From: Canna indica
Lineage: Eukaryota > Streptophyta > Magnoliopsida > Zingiberales > Cannaceae
Direction of reading: 5' to 3'
NCBI GenBank assembly: GCA_034359265.1
Contig: CP136895.1
Location: 3,226,501 to 3,290,500, forward strand
DNA: 64,000 nucleotides
Shown here: one piece after another, positions 37,722 to 50,460 of the stretch
Layout of the letters: each line of letters starts with the position of its first letter
Position numbering within the stretch: the stretch's first letter is position 1
Notes under the pieces: generated by a model
Databases searched by the model: none
What the model was told of the DNA's origin: nothing
What the model saw: only the letters and a program-made list of their open reading frames with translations
Made by a program: the position numbers and the translations under genes

Positions 37722-38572
37722 AAAGAAGGGCAGATTTGATCTTATAAATTTTTAATTTTTTAAAATTTGATTTTATAAATTTCATTTTGATATTTTCAGT
37801 CTTATAAGTTTAGTCCGTAGTACAAATTTGATCCTTCGTGACTGTCTGTTAACTCTTCGTCAACGTGGACTAACAAATTTGATTATATAAGTTTTATTTT
37901 GAAATTTTCAATCCTATATATTTGTCATGTAGCATAGATTTGGTTCTATATATTTATCCCTAGAACAAATTTGAGCCAATATATTTGCCCCATAGCACAA
38001 ATTTAATCATATCCGTGATAATCCGTTAACTCTCCGTCCACGAAAAAATAAACAACGTTATGTCCATATTAACAAAGTTAACGGACCATCATAAATAAGA
38101 TCAAATCTATGTTACGAAGCAAACTTATATATGTTACAAAATAAATCTATGTTATAGAGTTAACATGCCAACTTGTTTATATATCGATCTGTTATATAAA
38201 TTTGATCTTATCTATGACAATTTGTTAACTTCGTCAACATGAACAAAACGTCGTTTATTTTTTCGTGAATGAAGAGTTACAAATCGTCGCAGATAGAATC
38301 AAATCTATGCTATAAGACAAACATATATGATCAAATCTTTGTTAAGGGGCAAACATATATAACTGAAAATTTCAAAATAAAATTTATAGGACCAAATTTG
38401 TCAACACGTATGAACGGTGTTAGTCCATATTGACGGAGAATTAACGGACCGTCACGAATATGACCAAATCTATGCTACGAAACAAACTTATAAAAATGAA
38501 ATACAAAAATAAAATTTATAGGATCAAAGTCCAAAAATTAAAAACTTATATGACCAAATTTATGCTTCTCCC
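37722..38572. mobile_element. 851-bp Mutator-like foldback element (non-autonomous MULE)
   Basis: Perfect direct repeats AAATTTATACA flank it (37711-37721 and 38573-38583), consistent with a 9-11 bp Mutator-type target duplication. The ends form long imperfect inverted repeats: the left begins AAAGAAGGGCAGATTTGATC, and the right, read on the other strand, begins GGGAGAAGCATAAATTTGGT. The similarity extends inward for over 100 bp, and repeated AAATTTGATC / TATAAATTT units fill most of the body. There is no coding capacity. Confidence 0.75.
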
Positions 38573-38583
38573 AAATTTATACA

Positions 38584-39415
38584 CAAGTAGAGATAGTACT
38601 TGAGAACAAGGGCCCAGAAATGCATATATATAAAGCCCATTCTTGTTATTTCAAAAAAATCAAAATTGTGCATCTAGGAAATCTCAAGTTTCATTAGGTT
38701 TTGTCGAATTTGAGTTTTGATCAATTTTGATAGAGTTTTCTTGAATCGAGAATAATAATGCAAAAGTTTAGCCAAATCACCAATAACAAAACATTGTTAA
38801 GTGGAACAAACTTGAGCATGGCTAAAAGAATGAAGTTGAAATCTGATAAAATTAATGGGACCTCTACCATCCAATAATTGAAATACAATGGAGAAGAAAT
38901 GAAGTGGCAATTTTTCCCAACCTCATTAAGAGCTTGATAGAGGTTGATTTGCAAGTCGACAAAGTTGCAATTGGCTAATTGAAACAACTTCTTGGGTGAA
39001 GCAAGCTGAAACCAAATGGCATTTAGCTGCATAGCACTTAAATAGCACCTAAATAGCACCTAAATAGCACATTATTGGGACCAATGGACTACAATATATC
39101 AATTTTCCAGCAGCAGCAGATGGCCTGCAAATTTTCCAGCAAAGCGTTAATAGGTTTGCACTAATAAACCAACTCAAATAATTCTACCAAGGAGAATCTA
39201 GTTATCAAGGAAGAAAGATACAGAGAACAAGCAAAGGGAAATATAGAGAGAAAAAGAACTTAGTTTATGATCAAACAAAATATGATAAAAAGAAACCAGA
39301 GGAAAACAAATTAGCAGCTTCAAGCTAACAAACGCACAGGTAAATTCTAGAAAGCTAAGAGAAAATCAGTTCTCAGTTTGAAGTTAAAGAAGAGAAAGTT
39401 CAAAAAAAATAGACC
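38584..39415. other. intergenic region and 3' UTR of the RETICULATA-RELATED gene
   Basis: No conserved frame was found. A small run of TAAATAGCACC repeats (three copies around 39038-39070) is present. The part adjacent to 39416 is expected to be 3' UTR of the minus-strand gene. Confidence 0.4.
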
Positions 39416-42400
39416 TCACTGAACACCGCTCCACCGAGCCCAGTCCACAAACTGCATTCCACCATAGATGTTGTTGGCAAATCGGACTCCAACAGTGAAA
39501 GCCATAGCCACAGGTGGGACGCGTTTGGCTATGGGTGATGCCTCAACCACTTGCTCAAGGCCATTAATAATTTGATAGCGGGTATTGGAAGATATTGCTA
39601 GAAAGACACCTGAATTCCAGATGAATTGTCAGGTAAAAGATTTAAAGAACACAAGTGTTATAGCACATAAATGTGTATAAGAGCTAAATTCAGATGTATG
39701 ACAAAAATTGTACCAATATAGATCTATTAACATACCCCAAAGAGCTGCACTTTTGATTAATGGTGGTACAGGTACATCTTCATCTGATTTCTTTACATTC
39801 CTGGATATGATAAGATACAAGTTGACAGAAAATGTATAAAAATTAAACATTCATGGCATTGAGAAAACATAGAGCATCATTGCCATCATATGAAAATATT
39901 ATTTGTAGGAAACATTATAAGGTGTATACATATATTCACCATAAAGTTCTATTTTATGGCAGATACCCATTTTTCTCGTTCAGAAATAAGTGCTATCAAT
40001 TTAATTAATGCAATTGGATGCATATTTTTCATGAGTTGTGAAGGGAATAGAGTTGTGTTGTTGAAATATTCCATTAGCTTCACAAATTCTCCAGATTTTT
40101 CTTTGGAAAGTCAATTATATGAAGCAAAGGTGTTCCACTTCCACCTCCTAGTATGGCAACATGTTGCAAGCTAGATCAATTTTCTGGGATGTCTTAGGCT
40201 TAAAAAAGTTAAAACTTCTCCGAGACCAGTGTAAATTTGAGGAAACTGAGTATTGAGGAAAGAAAACTGAGAATTTGAGGAAAGAAAACAACTTCTCCCA
40301 AAAAGAACTAGAAGTCAGAATCTATAAGGCTATGACAATAGAATTTGGTGTTAGACCTGCCATAGTGCTTGAGGCAAAGGACAGTATAGATTTTTTTTTG
40401 CAAAAAAGAGAAAATGCGAGTGAAGGGAAGATCACACTTACAATTACACCAACTTCACGTCCTACATAACACTGTAAATATAGATATTTATACTTGTAAA
40501 AAAGAATCAAAAGGACAACAGATCAGCATTAAAAAAACATCATTTTCCTAGTATTCTCTGAGAAAATATACATGAAGCAGTGAACTTTAAAAAATGTATA
40601 AATATAACTTGGCAGTATATGAATCTTAAAAATGCATGTAGCCTAGGAGTGTATGGTAAATGAAGGGAATGCCAGATGAAAATAAAAAACAATCATGGAA
40701 GAATTATGAGCTAGAAAAGTTCAAATTTCTTCTACTATTCTTCTTCTGAAACTGTATACATCATGAAGCCTCAAGGGTCATCTGTTTAATGAATTTCTTG
40801 GAACCACACTATGACCAATAAACAACCTTGAAGCTAACATTTGACTGAAAATTGCATCCTAAAAGTGTACTCTCCGAAGACTAAACGCCTATTAGAAAAT
40901 AAAATAAGACTTTTTTGACTAATAAATGACCTAGGAAGGACATATTGACTAGTAAATGCAACCTCATAAAGTGGACAATTAGATGGATTAAAGAAAAACC
41001 AAAGATCAGTTCAACTAATACAAGATTTTGAAATTTCCAGATCAAAATGTTGTAACCAGCAAGTGACAATTTGAAAGATATAAATTATAATTGATTATTT
41101 CAACATATAATTGGAGAACAGAAACTACAAGCTTAATATTGGGATTTGTTATATATTCTCTACCACATAATAGTCTAATGACACTAATTGAAGCTCAAAT
41201 TTTCTTTTCTTTTAAACAGCATGCAACAGTCAGAGGATTCATGCAAAGTTGCTCTTATAATAATGATAGAGGAAAAAATTGCCTATTAAAAAGTACAACA
41301 TCAATAAAGCAGACAAAATGGTCCAGTACTAACACATATGTAGTCAAGGAGCTCAAAGTTAAGATGCACCAAGCTTCATATTATGCATATGAAAAATACC
41401 AAATAATACCGTTTTGCAGTCATTATTAAGTTCGCAATGCCTTGCCCAATGATACCACAAACAAATCCAACTGACCCGTACAGAACTCCCTGCATCCAGA
41501 ACATGTAAAATAAACAGTCATTCTATTCTTTTGATACTAAAGATTTTATCAGGGGCAAATTAAGAAGCACGCCCTATGAACAAACATATTACATAAAAAA
41601 ATAACAAAAATAAGAAAGAAGTCTACCAGTCCAAATAAGAAAAAAATATGCAGTAACCAAAATGCAATACCTTGTAAAAATATGTTCCTGTACGTTGCTG
41701 AATTGAAAATTTGGAGCCTGGTCTTTCAGCTTCAAAAACACTATAAAAAGTGATCAGAAATATTTTTAATAATATTAATCTTTTCAATTACGAAACATAA
41801 AAGTGCAACTAATCAAACTTAAAAGTGATTCAACATCTTTACTATGCAAAAGTACAATTCAGAAAATGTGATTCAAAACAGAGAAATGCAGATAAAGAAG
41901 GTCATCTATTAAGAGTTAGGAGAAACTGTGTTGATATAAATTGGGAAAAAGAAAATAAAGGGATAAGAGGGAGGAGAGGATGTTGAGAACTTGAGATAAC
42001 AGATTTTGATGTTCTTCAAAAAATATGTATTAGGGAGGAAAATAACATATGAATATATCACCCACCTACTAGGCAAAGCTTCTGAAGCACGCTTGAGGCT
42101 TCCCCAAAAACCTGTAGATGCTGTCACGGATGGCCGACCAATTCGTACATAGGGTGCCAATAAGCCTACTAGAGCAATGTCGACAACTATTCCAACAAGA
42201 AGGTCCGCAGCGTATAATTCGAACTCAGCCCAAAAATCTTTTCCCCTCTTTTGCACTTCCGCAAAAGTTGCACAAAAAGAATCAATAACTATCTGCTCTG
42301 TGCCAAGAATGAAAAGCACAACTTTTTAAAAAACAACTTTATCACGACATTCCTACAAATACCAACGAAACCCGAGTTTATAGAACTCAACAGACCTCAG

Positions 42401-43077
42401 TTGCCACCTTGAAAAGAAAGGACGGGTCCGCAAGCATCCGATTCCGGAGCAAAGAACAATGTTTAATGGCATAGGCGAGAGGCCACCAAGACTCCTTTAA
42501 TCAGGGAAGAAATATAAGAAAAGGCGAGGACTTTCCAGAAACGCCAACATTTGTTACGAAATAGTAAGCAAGTTACCTGCAATTCCAAAAATCTATCGAG
42601 AAGAAGCCGCCGAATCCCGGTACTTTTAGCGGCCTCCAGCATATCAGGAGGCAGGGTCACGCCACGAGCCTCTATTTCCCGGATCACCTCATCAAACTTC
42701 AACACCGGCCCGAACTCCACCTCGTCTCTATCGTCCTCGCCGCTGCCTTCGTCGCCGCCACCACCTCCTCCTCCACCTCGTCCATCGTCGTTACCGCCTC
42801 CGCCGCCGGCGAAGCTGCCGCTATCGCGGCCAGAAAAGCAACGCCATTCCTTGTTCAGGTCGAAACCAACATAGCATGGAATTATCGGAGATCCCGCGAG
42901 AAGGGTTACTTCGCTAGAAGCAGCGAGGCCAGGGTAGGGATTGGAGTTAGATTGGATTCTCAAGGACCTGATCTCGACAGAGCCGGTGCGGAAGGAACCA
43001 AGGGATGCGGTGACTGAGGACGCCTCGTGGCCATGGGAGAAGGTTCTCGAGAGGGAGAAGGAGGAGGAGAACGCCAT
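39416..43077 (-). CDS. RETICULATA-RELATED (DUF3411) chloroplast membrane protein, 412 aa, seven exons
   Basis: Minus-strand exons are 43077-42577, 42494-42396, 42295-42066, 41740-41671, 41489-41410, 39800-39736 and 39609-39416, all GT/AG with continuous frame. RER proteins are plastid-envelope proteins that affect leaf mesophyll and vein pattern, possibly through metabolite exchange. The Ser-rich N-terminus (MAFSSSFSLSRTFSHGHEAS) is a likely transit peptide. A Gly/Asp-rich linker follows (about residues 92-115), then DUF3411: LRNRMLADPSFLFKVATE, ELYAADLLVGIVVDIALVGL (hydrophobic, about 226-250), GVLYGSVGFVCGIIGQGIAN (about 301-320) and NNIYGGMQFVDWARW near the C-terminus. It most resembles the RER3/RER4 subgroup; the exact orthologue is not resolved. 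Intron 5 is about 1.6 kb. Confidence 0.92.
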
Positions 43078-43122
43078 TGCCGCCTCCGCCTACCTTCGAG
43101 GTGAACACTGAACAGGGAGTCC

Positions 43123-43196
43123 AAAACCCTAGCGAGTTGTCGCGGTTAATTTATGAGACAAAACCCTAGCGAGTTGTGGCGGTTAATTTGTGAGAC
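43123..43196 (-). repeat. 2 x 37-bp tandem duplication carrying a telo-box, upstream of the RETICULATA-RELATED start
   Basis: The unit beginning AAAACCCTAGCGAGTTGT occurs at 43123 and again at 43160 with a few mismatches. Each contains AAACCCTA, the telo-box common in plant promoters of housekeeping and translation-related genes. It lies 46-120 bp upstream of the ATG, in the probable 5' UTR or core promoter. Confidence 0.75.
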
Positions 43197-43503
43197 AAAC
43201 AAGAAGAATTAAAAGAATATTTAACAAGCCCTTCTTTCTGACGCATGCAATTCACGAGTTGTGGATTTCGTATATTATTATATTAGCAATTTATCAAATT
43301 CGAATTTGAGAATAATTTTTTTTTAAAATGAGAATTTAAAATTTCAAAATTTCTCAAATCAAAATTTAATGGATGGAATAGCAATTTTACTTCTGGATCA
43401 AAATCACTAACCAATTAAAAACTTTGATTAAAAATATATAAAATATATAAAATATAAAAAAATATAATAAAAATAAGGTATTAGAGGTTAAAAAATAAAT
43501 TTT

Positions 43504-44903
43504 CAAACTCTCTAATTCGTTAGACATATTTGCATAAAGTCTATAAATTTAAGTTTAAATTAAAAATTATAAAATATTTTGACGAAAAATATTTTTTTTA
43601 ACCACAACACATCTTTTATATATATATTTTTAAAAAAATATTTTTTTAATTAATTTTTTAATTATAAAATTATTATAGATATTGGGCAAAACTCTCTAAT
43701 AAGTCTCTAATGCATTAGAGATTTTTGCCCAAAATCTATAAAACTAATTTACTAATTTTTATGTGAATTAAATTTTATTTTTTATAATTATAAAACTATT
43801 ATAAACAAAAGTTTCTAACTCATTAGAAAGTTTTGTACAAAATCTATAACAGCTTTATAATTTTTTTAAAAAAAATATTTGAATTCATAAAATAACTTTT
43901 TAATGATACAAAATATGTACTATGATCCAAAAAAATATTTTACATCAAAATATTTCATAGTATTTAATTTAAATTTAAATTTGTAGACTTTGTGCAAAAG
44001 TCTTTAATACATTAGAGAGTGAAAAATATATTATTTACTATCTAATATCTTATTTTTTATCATAAAAAATATTTTATAAACTAATTTTTTTTATATTTTA
44101 AATATATTTTTAATTTTTGACCAAAGTCTCTAACTGGCAAGGGTAATATAGGTATTCGATCCACTAAATTCTGATTTAAAGAATTTTGGATCTTCAAATT
44201 CGATTATGAAAATTTCTCCTTCCCAAGGCTCTATATTAATTTGTATAACACAAACATCTATTTGTATAATATTAACTATTATTGTATTAATATTATAAAA
44301 TGTTTGTTGCATATATGTATAATGAGTCGCTATAACTTACATTGGATTTGGTACAAACCTACATATTGTATACTAAGCATGTATAACATATGTATTATTT
44401 TCTCAAACTTATATAAGTTGACTTTTGAAAATTAAAAAAAAAACTTAAAACATAAATATCAAAACTAAATTCAAATCATAAATATCAAAGTTAAATATGT
44501 CATACATCAATAGCAAATTCATACATAAAATACTCCAAATATAAATATTGAAGTTAAATCCTAGACATAAACATAAATATTAAAGTTAAATTCGTTACAT
44601 ACATAAATATCCAACCATCGTCTCAATCACCTCGAATTTGCTTAATAGTTCTATAAATTATTCTCATAATTGGATATGTCATCTATTTGAGGTAGGTTTA
44701 AACTTCTTCCCTTGCAACTACTTAGTATTTTAATTAATGAAATAAATTAATTCATTAATATTTTAACAAATGAAATAATTTTTGTATAATATAAAAGATG
44801 TGTTGTGGTTTAAAGAAATGTTTTTCATAAAAAGTTTTCATAATTTTTTATTTAAATTTAGTTTTATATACTTTGTACAAATGTCTCTAATACATTAGAG
44901 AGT

Positions 44904-44906
<3 letters not shown>
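43504..44906. mobile_element. 1.4-kb element with approximately 116-bp terminal inverted repeats, no coding capacity
   Basis: The left arm (43504-43619) starts CAAACTCTCTAAT and ends with ACCACAACACATCTTTTA. The right arm (44790-44906), read on the other strand, has the same order with moderate divergence. Internal copies of the CTCTAATGCATTAGAG-type palindrome occur around 43690-43730, 43815 and 44000. The long inverted repeats suggest a Mutator-like MITE or foldback. The flanks are pure AT and no target duplication could be fixed, so the superfamily is not proved. Confidence 0.65.

Positions 44907-44941
<35 letters not shown>
44907..44941. repeat. (TA)n microsatellite
   Basis: An almost uninterrupted TA dinucleotide run lies between the inverted-repeat element and the Gypsy-like fragment. 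TA runs are frequent insertion targets and prone to length change. Confidence 0.9.
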
Positions 44942-44945
<4 letters not shown>

Positions 44946-45687
44946 CTATGACTATTGGATTCGGTTAGATTAGACTCAACATCACCCTACAACACAACTC
45001 GAGACAAAACAAACGACTTCGCTCGGGGGCTCCACCCGACCATATTCATAAACTTGACTCAAGCCGGACTAGACGGCTCCACCTGGTTATACATGGATAT
45101 CCACGTCATTTCTTATCACGAGGGATACGCCATTATAAGCCCACAAGATTCCCGAGAGACGACATCATCTCCACTTGCAATAAATACAGACACGACATAC
45201 CTCAAGTACCCCAAGTTTCATATTATGTTACCTCTACCTTGGAACGCTACTAACTTGAGCGTCAGAGTATCTTTTGCAGCCCCCCTCCCCCCCTGCGCAC
45301 GCACTAGAGTATACCAAGAGAGACACCGAGCAAGATCGAACTACTCTAATCCTCATGTAGGAACATTTGACGTCCATCCACCGTGAGGCAGAGTAAAGCT
45401 TACCTCTCCCACAATTGTTGGAACCCTGAGCCAAACGATCGTCGACACACTCCAACGACAACGACCCAACGGTGACGATCATCCTCAACCTAGTGACGTT
45501 GAAACAGCGAGGAGCGACGCTCCGACACCTGCTCAGCCTCCCCCAGAAGAACCCCAACGTCGGATAAAACAACTTGGAGGCGAATAACCAACAGTTAACA
45601 ACCCGGGTCGAGATGCTGACACGGTCCCAGGGACAACTCTCAACTAACCACGAATGTCGCCGCTCAGAGCAGGAAGAAGCAACCACG

Positions 45688-48557
45688 TGTAATACCCGTG
45701 CTAATTAAATTAAATTTTATGAGTTTTGGAAAAAACAAGTTGCGCATAGGAGCGAGCCGAGTGAATCATAGTGTGCGATATGAGGTATGGTCCTTGTGCG
45801 CAAGAAACTTATGTTAGATTTAATCAAATTAGACTTTGGGTTTGAGACGGGCTCAGGAACCACTCAGAACGAGGTTTGGTTAAGTCAATATACCAACTTA
45901 AGTAATTATAACTTAGTGGAGGGGCGGATTTGTAATTAGCAAAAATAAAAAATAAATATATAGAGAGAGGGGTTGGGAGACCGTACGATTGGAAGAGGGG
46001 AGCCACATGTCACCCCAAACATAGGAGAAGGAGGCGTTGTACCTTGGTGGTAGATGGATTCCTCGTCGCCGAAGTTTTTACTCGTGAAGCTTCACCAAGA
46101 TCTTCACTTCATCTTCTAATCTAAGTGAGTGGCTTTATTGTGATTTTTATTTCGTTTCCTGTTAGTTTTCTAGTGGTGAAGTTGTGTGTTGATTGAGGAG
46201 GTTGGATGAATTGGAGGTGGCCGGAAGGGGAATGGCAATCGCGACGACCGGCGAGGCATCCCACCCGCCTGTGACGTCGGACTCGACGAGGCAGCATGCA
46301 CTGACGCCTGCTTTGTGGCAGCAAGCGCGGCTGCCGTGAGGGGATCACTGTGGTCTCCAACTTGTAGCCGGTGCCTCGCCGGCGCCGGGGGCCGCGGAGA
46401 GGCCGGCGGCGGAGGGGGGTGATGGAAGAGGGTGATTGTCTGGTGGCTAAAGGGCCACTTGGCGTGGAGATGAGAGAGGAGTAAAGGCGGTGTCAGGGGC
46501 ATCTGACGAAAGATGGGAGTTTTATTAAAAATTAATATATATAAAAAGAGAGTTGTATTGTAAGAAATGAGTTGGTATATATAGATTATTGGGATGTTTT
46601 TTAAATTGATCTTAGAGATGTTGGATGAGATAGAGATCAATATGAAAGTTGTAGATTTTTGAGTGTTGAACGCAGTGGTAGTGTCAGATTTCTGATCTGA
46701 GATCGTTTGATAGGCTTTTTGTATGTTTTTTAGTATTGTGGTAAGATTATATTCTAAATTTACATGAGACTCTATGAATCATTGTTGATGAATAGTTGGA
46801 GATAAATAGAGGTGTAGGTAAGGAAGGGCCGATCGGGTAAAAGAATTAAAGGGAATAGGTTTATCTTGAAAATCTTAGTTTGTTATGGTGATAATTCTTT
46901 TTTTGAATTTTTGAATTTCTTATTGAAATAATTACGAACTTGTTTCCTAAATTTCAATGAATAAGAGGACGGGTGTCTAGTTATGGGTTAGAGCGGACCC
47001 CTTCGAGTTCGGGTTAATGGCTTCATGGAATTCCTAATTTGAACACCTTGGTGTCTAGATTGAAGTATGATTAATTTCTATAATTATAACGATAAATTTT
47101 CATTTTTAAAGTGTGGAAACATAATTCAAGGGTGAAAGTGTGGTTTGGAAATTTGGGTCGACTCCTGTGGTTGTTAGCTGTCGGTTTTGCGGGAATCTTG
47201 TATTGTACCTTAATTTTGGCATTTAAGCATGAACGATTCTAGATTTAAGTGGTCATTTCGGCTTGGTATTATCTAATTAATTCTTGTTAAATTTCATAAT
47301 ATTAGCATGGTTAAATTCAGTTTAGAGCATGGATAAATATCAGAATTTGCTATATGGTAAACTACAAATTTGACTATGCTAGACATAAGGTTTATGTTGA
47401 TTATACACTTAATATCATTGTGGTGAATAAAATTATAGTGTACTGTGATATACTTAATAATGGTTGGTTACACCACTGAGAGGTTAGAGCCCAGGGTAGG
47501 GCCAATTTAGGGATGTGCGTGCGCATACTCGGGTATGGTAGCAAGGACTATAATGGTCCAAAGAGATTTGGTTTAGACTAAGACATATGTTTATTTATGG
47601 TTGTTATTAATTATCTTAGTCATGAATATGGTTGTGCTTGTGCTTGATGGATTATTCTGGACCGGGAAGCTCGTCATCCGCCACACCGACGATCGACCCG
47701 GAGTGGCATGGGCGGGAAGCTCGCTGAGACAGAGCAGTGCTCAATGACCGACTCGTGGGACCGATGGGTCCCTGGATTATTGGACCGACGGGTCCCTGGA
47801 CATTGGACCGACGAGTCCCTGGATCGGGAAGCTCGTCAGCTCGCCACACTAACGATCGACCCGGGTGGCTTGTTTGGAATGGTTGGTTATGCATTTGATG
47901 TTTATTTCTTATTTGGATTGTTGGTCATGAACAATATTTTTATTACTTGTATGGATGGATTGGGTGTATGTGCATTGGGTTGTTATATTGGTTTGGATTT
48001 TTCTTTTCGCATGAACTACGTGGACATATAATTTACTGGATTATGGCTATGGTAGTATTCTCTTCATGTGAGTTACCTGTACATATATATCTATATGGAT
48101 CATTAATGTTATATTTGGTGATTGGAATTATATAGAACATGTTTGGATTTATGACTTGGAGAGGGCTCGGGAACGAGCCACTCACTAAGTTCTTTATGAA
48201 CTCACACTCTTTTTGTTGTTGAGTTTTTTTCTTGCAGCTCTAGATGAACAAAGGTACTGATGCACCTATGTGGCGCGGCTGGGGTGACGAGCTCAGGAAG
48301 CAGGTCTCGTGATGCTTTGGGTCGTAGTCGAGTTGTAGGGGTCTATGCATATTGTAATATGTTGTTTGCGGAACCTGAATATGTAAACATATTGGAGTCT
48401 AAACATTTCATTGGATTTACGCATTTACACTTTTGCATTCAGTCTTCTGCATGGTTGTTAATTATTATTTCCACATTGGTATTCATAGTTGGGTAGACTT
48501 CGGAGTACAGATATGTACTCTGGTTGATCACGTGATTCTGGATTTTGGGTCGTGACA
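45688..48557 (-). mobile_element. 2870-bp solo LTR, first copy of a long-LTR family
   Basis: It begins TGTAATACCCG and ends GTCGTGACA (TG...CA), flanked by the perfect 5-bp duplication CCACG (45683-45687 and 48558-48562). No gag or pol sequence lies inside, so it is a solo LTR or a terminal-repeat-only derivative. Read on the minus strand its start (TGTCACGACCCAAAATCCAG, then AATCACGTGATC and CCAGAGTACA) matches the start of the solo LTR at 55342, so the two belong to one family in opposite orientation. Strand is given relative to that copy. It splits the Gypsy-like fragment. Confidence 0.85.
47660..47875. repeat. imperfect tandem repeats inside the first solo LTR
   Basis: Short units GACCGAYGGGTCCCTGGA recur three times (around 47758-47825). 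They are bracketed by two copies of GGGAAGCTCGTCA...CGATCGACCCGG (about 47663-47702 and 47825-47865). Internal short-unit repeats are also seen at the equivalent end of the related LTR at 55.9-56.1 kb, although the units differ. Confidence 0.6.
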
Positions 48558-48716
48558 CCACGTAGAAAAGGAGGATATTGATTTCCGTCCTTCACGATGA
48601 GGTATCCAACACCCCTCGTCAGGAAAAAGAGAAGGATCCCAAAGTCAGGGAGGTTGCAATTGGCCTTTCAATCGACGCATGATCTTTCGTCGAGCACATC
48701 ATGGCACACTACTAGA

Positions 48717-49130
48717 AATATGTTATTCAGCAACGACGATCAGCAATAGCCGCTCAAATCGTTGCAATTCCTAACGGTGTTCTTGCAATCGTTTGGGCCG
48801 TTGTAGATGTGATATATGCAATGGCTTCGTTACGGTCGCTCGAGTCGTTGCTAACAAGTGGATGGCGCGAACGCGGCGCACAAATGAAATAACGTATTTG
48901 CAACGACTTACTAAAGGTCGCGACGGCCGTTGTTAATTATATTATCACATTAGCAACGACTTATTTACGATTACTGCATTCGTCACTCTTTAGTCGATCG
49001 TGCGCTCACGACACGAAAATAAAATACTTATCAGCAAAGGCCGCGTAGCCGTTGCTGATGATGTTACTTATTAACAACAGCGTTCTAACGGATGACTGAG
49101 CCATTGTTGATAAGTTTATTTAACTCGACT
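48717..49130 (+). repeat. CACTA left terminus with subterminal repeat array
   Basis: Units related to AGCAACGAC, TCGTTGC and GGCCGTTG recur about every 30-60 bp in both orientations. In CACTA elements such subterminal motifs are binding sites for the element's TNP1-like protein. The assignment as binding sites is by analogy. Confidence 0.65.
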
Positions 49131-49802
49131 CCGATCGCTCTCGCCCCTTTCCTCCTTCTTCCTTGCTTTTGCCACCGCCGCTGCCGATCTTCGCTCGCCC
49201 GCCGTCGTCGTCCGTCGACACCCCCTGCCGTCGCCGCCCCCTCCAAGTAATTTCAGTGCCCCCACTCCTGTACTAGGGCCGATCGAAACCCTAGGTTAAG
49301 GTTTTCGGCCGGCCACCAGTGGCCGAAGCATTGTCCAGTGTCTAACATATATCGGACATCGGACTCCAACATCGGAACATTAAGTTAATATTTAAAGTTT
49401 TTTTAAACCCTAAATTTTTTTTATTACTTTAATTAATTAAATCTGTTTAGATTAAATATTTAATGTGTAGATTAGATTAATATTTAATGTTTTTTTCAAT
49501 GTTAATTTTATTAATGTTTAGATTAATATTTAATGTTTTTTAGGTTAAATGTTTAATGCATGTTTACATTGATTAGAATAATTTTATTGTTATATATGTT
49601 AATTAAGTTTAGTTTAAATTAATTGGATTAATTTTATTGTTAATCTTTAGATTTAGATTAATTAAAATCGTCCACTTTGGACTCGCACTGGAATCGTCCA
49701 CTTTGGACTCACGCTGGAATCGTCCAATTTAGATTTGTGCCAGATTCATCCACCGTGGACTCGAACCGGCATCCACAAATTTAAAAAATAATCGTCCACC
49801 CG
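49131..49802 (+). other. CACTA interior with a short tandem repeat, no gene recognised
   Basis: 49660-49765 has three to four imperfect copies of AATCGTCCACTTTGGACTCG about 30 bp apart. The preceding 49380-49650 is AT-rich with repeated TTAATGTTTAGATTAATATT-type segments. No protein pattern was recognised. This is the part of the CACTA between its left end and the nested solo LTR. Confidence 0.5.
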
Positions 49803-50106
49803 ACGAGTGTTGAACAAATACCCACACTAGAAGGGGGGTTGAATAGTATGTATCTACTTTTATGATTAATTGAATTCTTTTTTGATTTTAATCAATTCAA
49901 CTACCTGAATCAAGTTACTTGATTCTTAGTGCGACTAGATGCAATCACAATTATATTAAGCACAAGCGAAAATCAAATTGAGCAATCAAGATAACAATGC
50001 AAACACGAAATATATAGTGGTTCAACCAACACCGCCTACTTCACTACCTTGGCTCCTCACCAAGGATTTCTAACCTTAATATTTTATAGATTGATAGTTT
50101 TTCTAA

Positions 50107-50460
50107 GGGTAAATTAATGAATATATCACGACTTTTACCGAAATTCCCAAATCTATCACGACTTTTCATTTGTTTCAAATGCAGGCATCAACTATCGATT
50201 TATTTCAATTATATCACACCATCAGAATCAGGTTAAGTTTCCCGTTAAACTGCTGACGTGACATCGATGATGTGTCAACCTAAGTCCAGTCAGCCATTTA
50301 TTTAATATAAAAAATAAACACTAGCTGACGTGTATATTTCAGCCATTTATTTATTTATTTATTTATTTTTCAAATAACTCTCGCGATCCACACTCGTCAA
50401 CTTAACCCGCAGAAGCCCTAAACCACTCGACACTCGCCTCCCGACCTTCGCCCCTCGCCA
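50107..50460 (+). repeat. left terminal inverted repeat of the MULE
   Basis: It matches 60677-60325 on the other strand almost throughout, including CACGACTTTTCATTTGTTTC, the ATTT tetranucleotide run near 50343-50372, and GAAGCCCTAAACCACTCGAC. The main differences are small length changes in the ATTT run and scattered substitutions. GC-rich CCCCTCGCCACTGTCG repeats follow immediately inside (to about 50510). Confidence 0.9.

Larger units (their letters stand above)
44950..48716 (+). mobile_element. decayed Gypsy-like retrotransposon fragment (outermost host of the nest)
   Basis: 44950-45687 and 48563-48716 are two parts of one older element separated by a solo LTR. The first part has the CTCGGGGGCTCCACCCGACC motif typical of plant Gypsy LTR/leader sequence. 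It is followed by a frameshifted gag-like N-terminus with a QQLTTRVEMLTRSQGQLS coiled-coil segment just before the break. The second part continues after the target repeat and runs to the CACTA start at 48717. Neither pol nor a second LTR is in view. The Gypsy assignment rests on the leader motif and the gag-like coil. Confidence 0.55.

Noticed and set aside
45234..45686. 150-codon minus-strand frame
   Set aside because: Antisense to the gag-like region of the Gypsy fragment; no independent motif.
46121..46640. Minus-strand frames in the first solo LTR
   Set aside because: Proline-rich, overlapping frames in LTR sequence; no conserved protein pattern.
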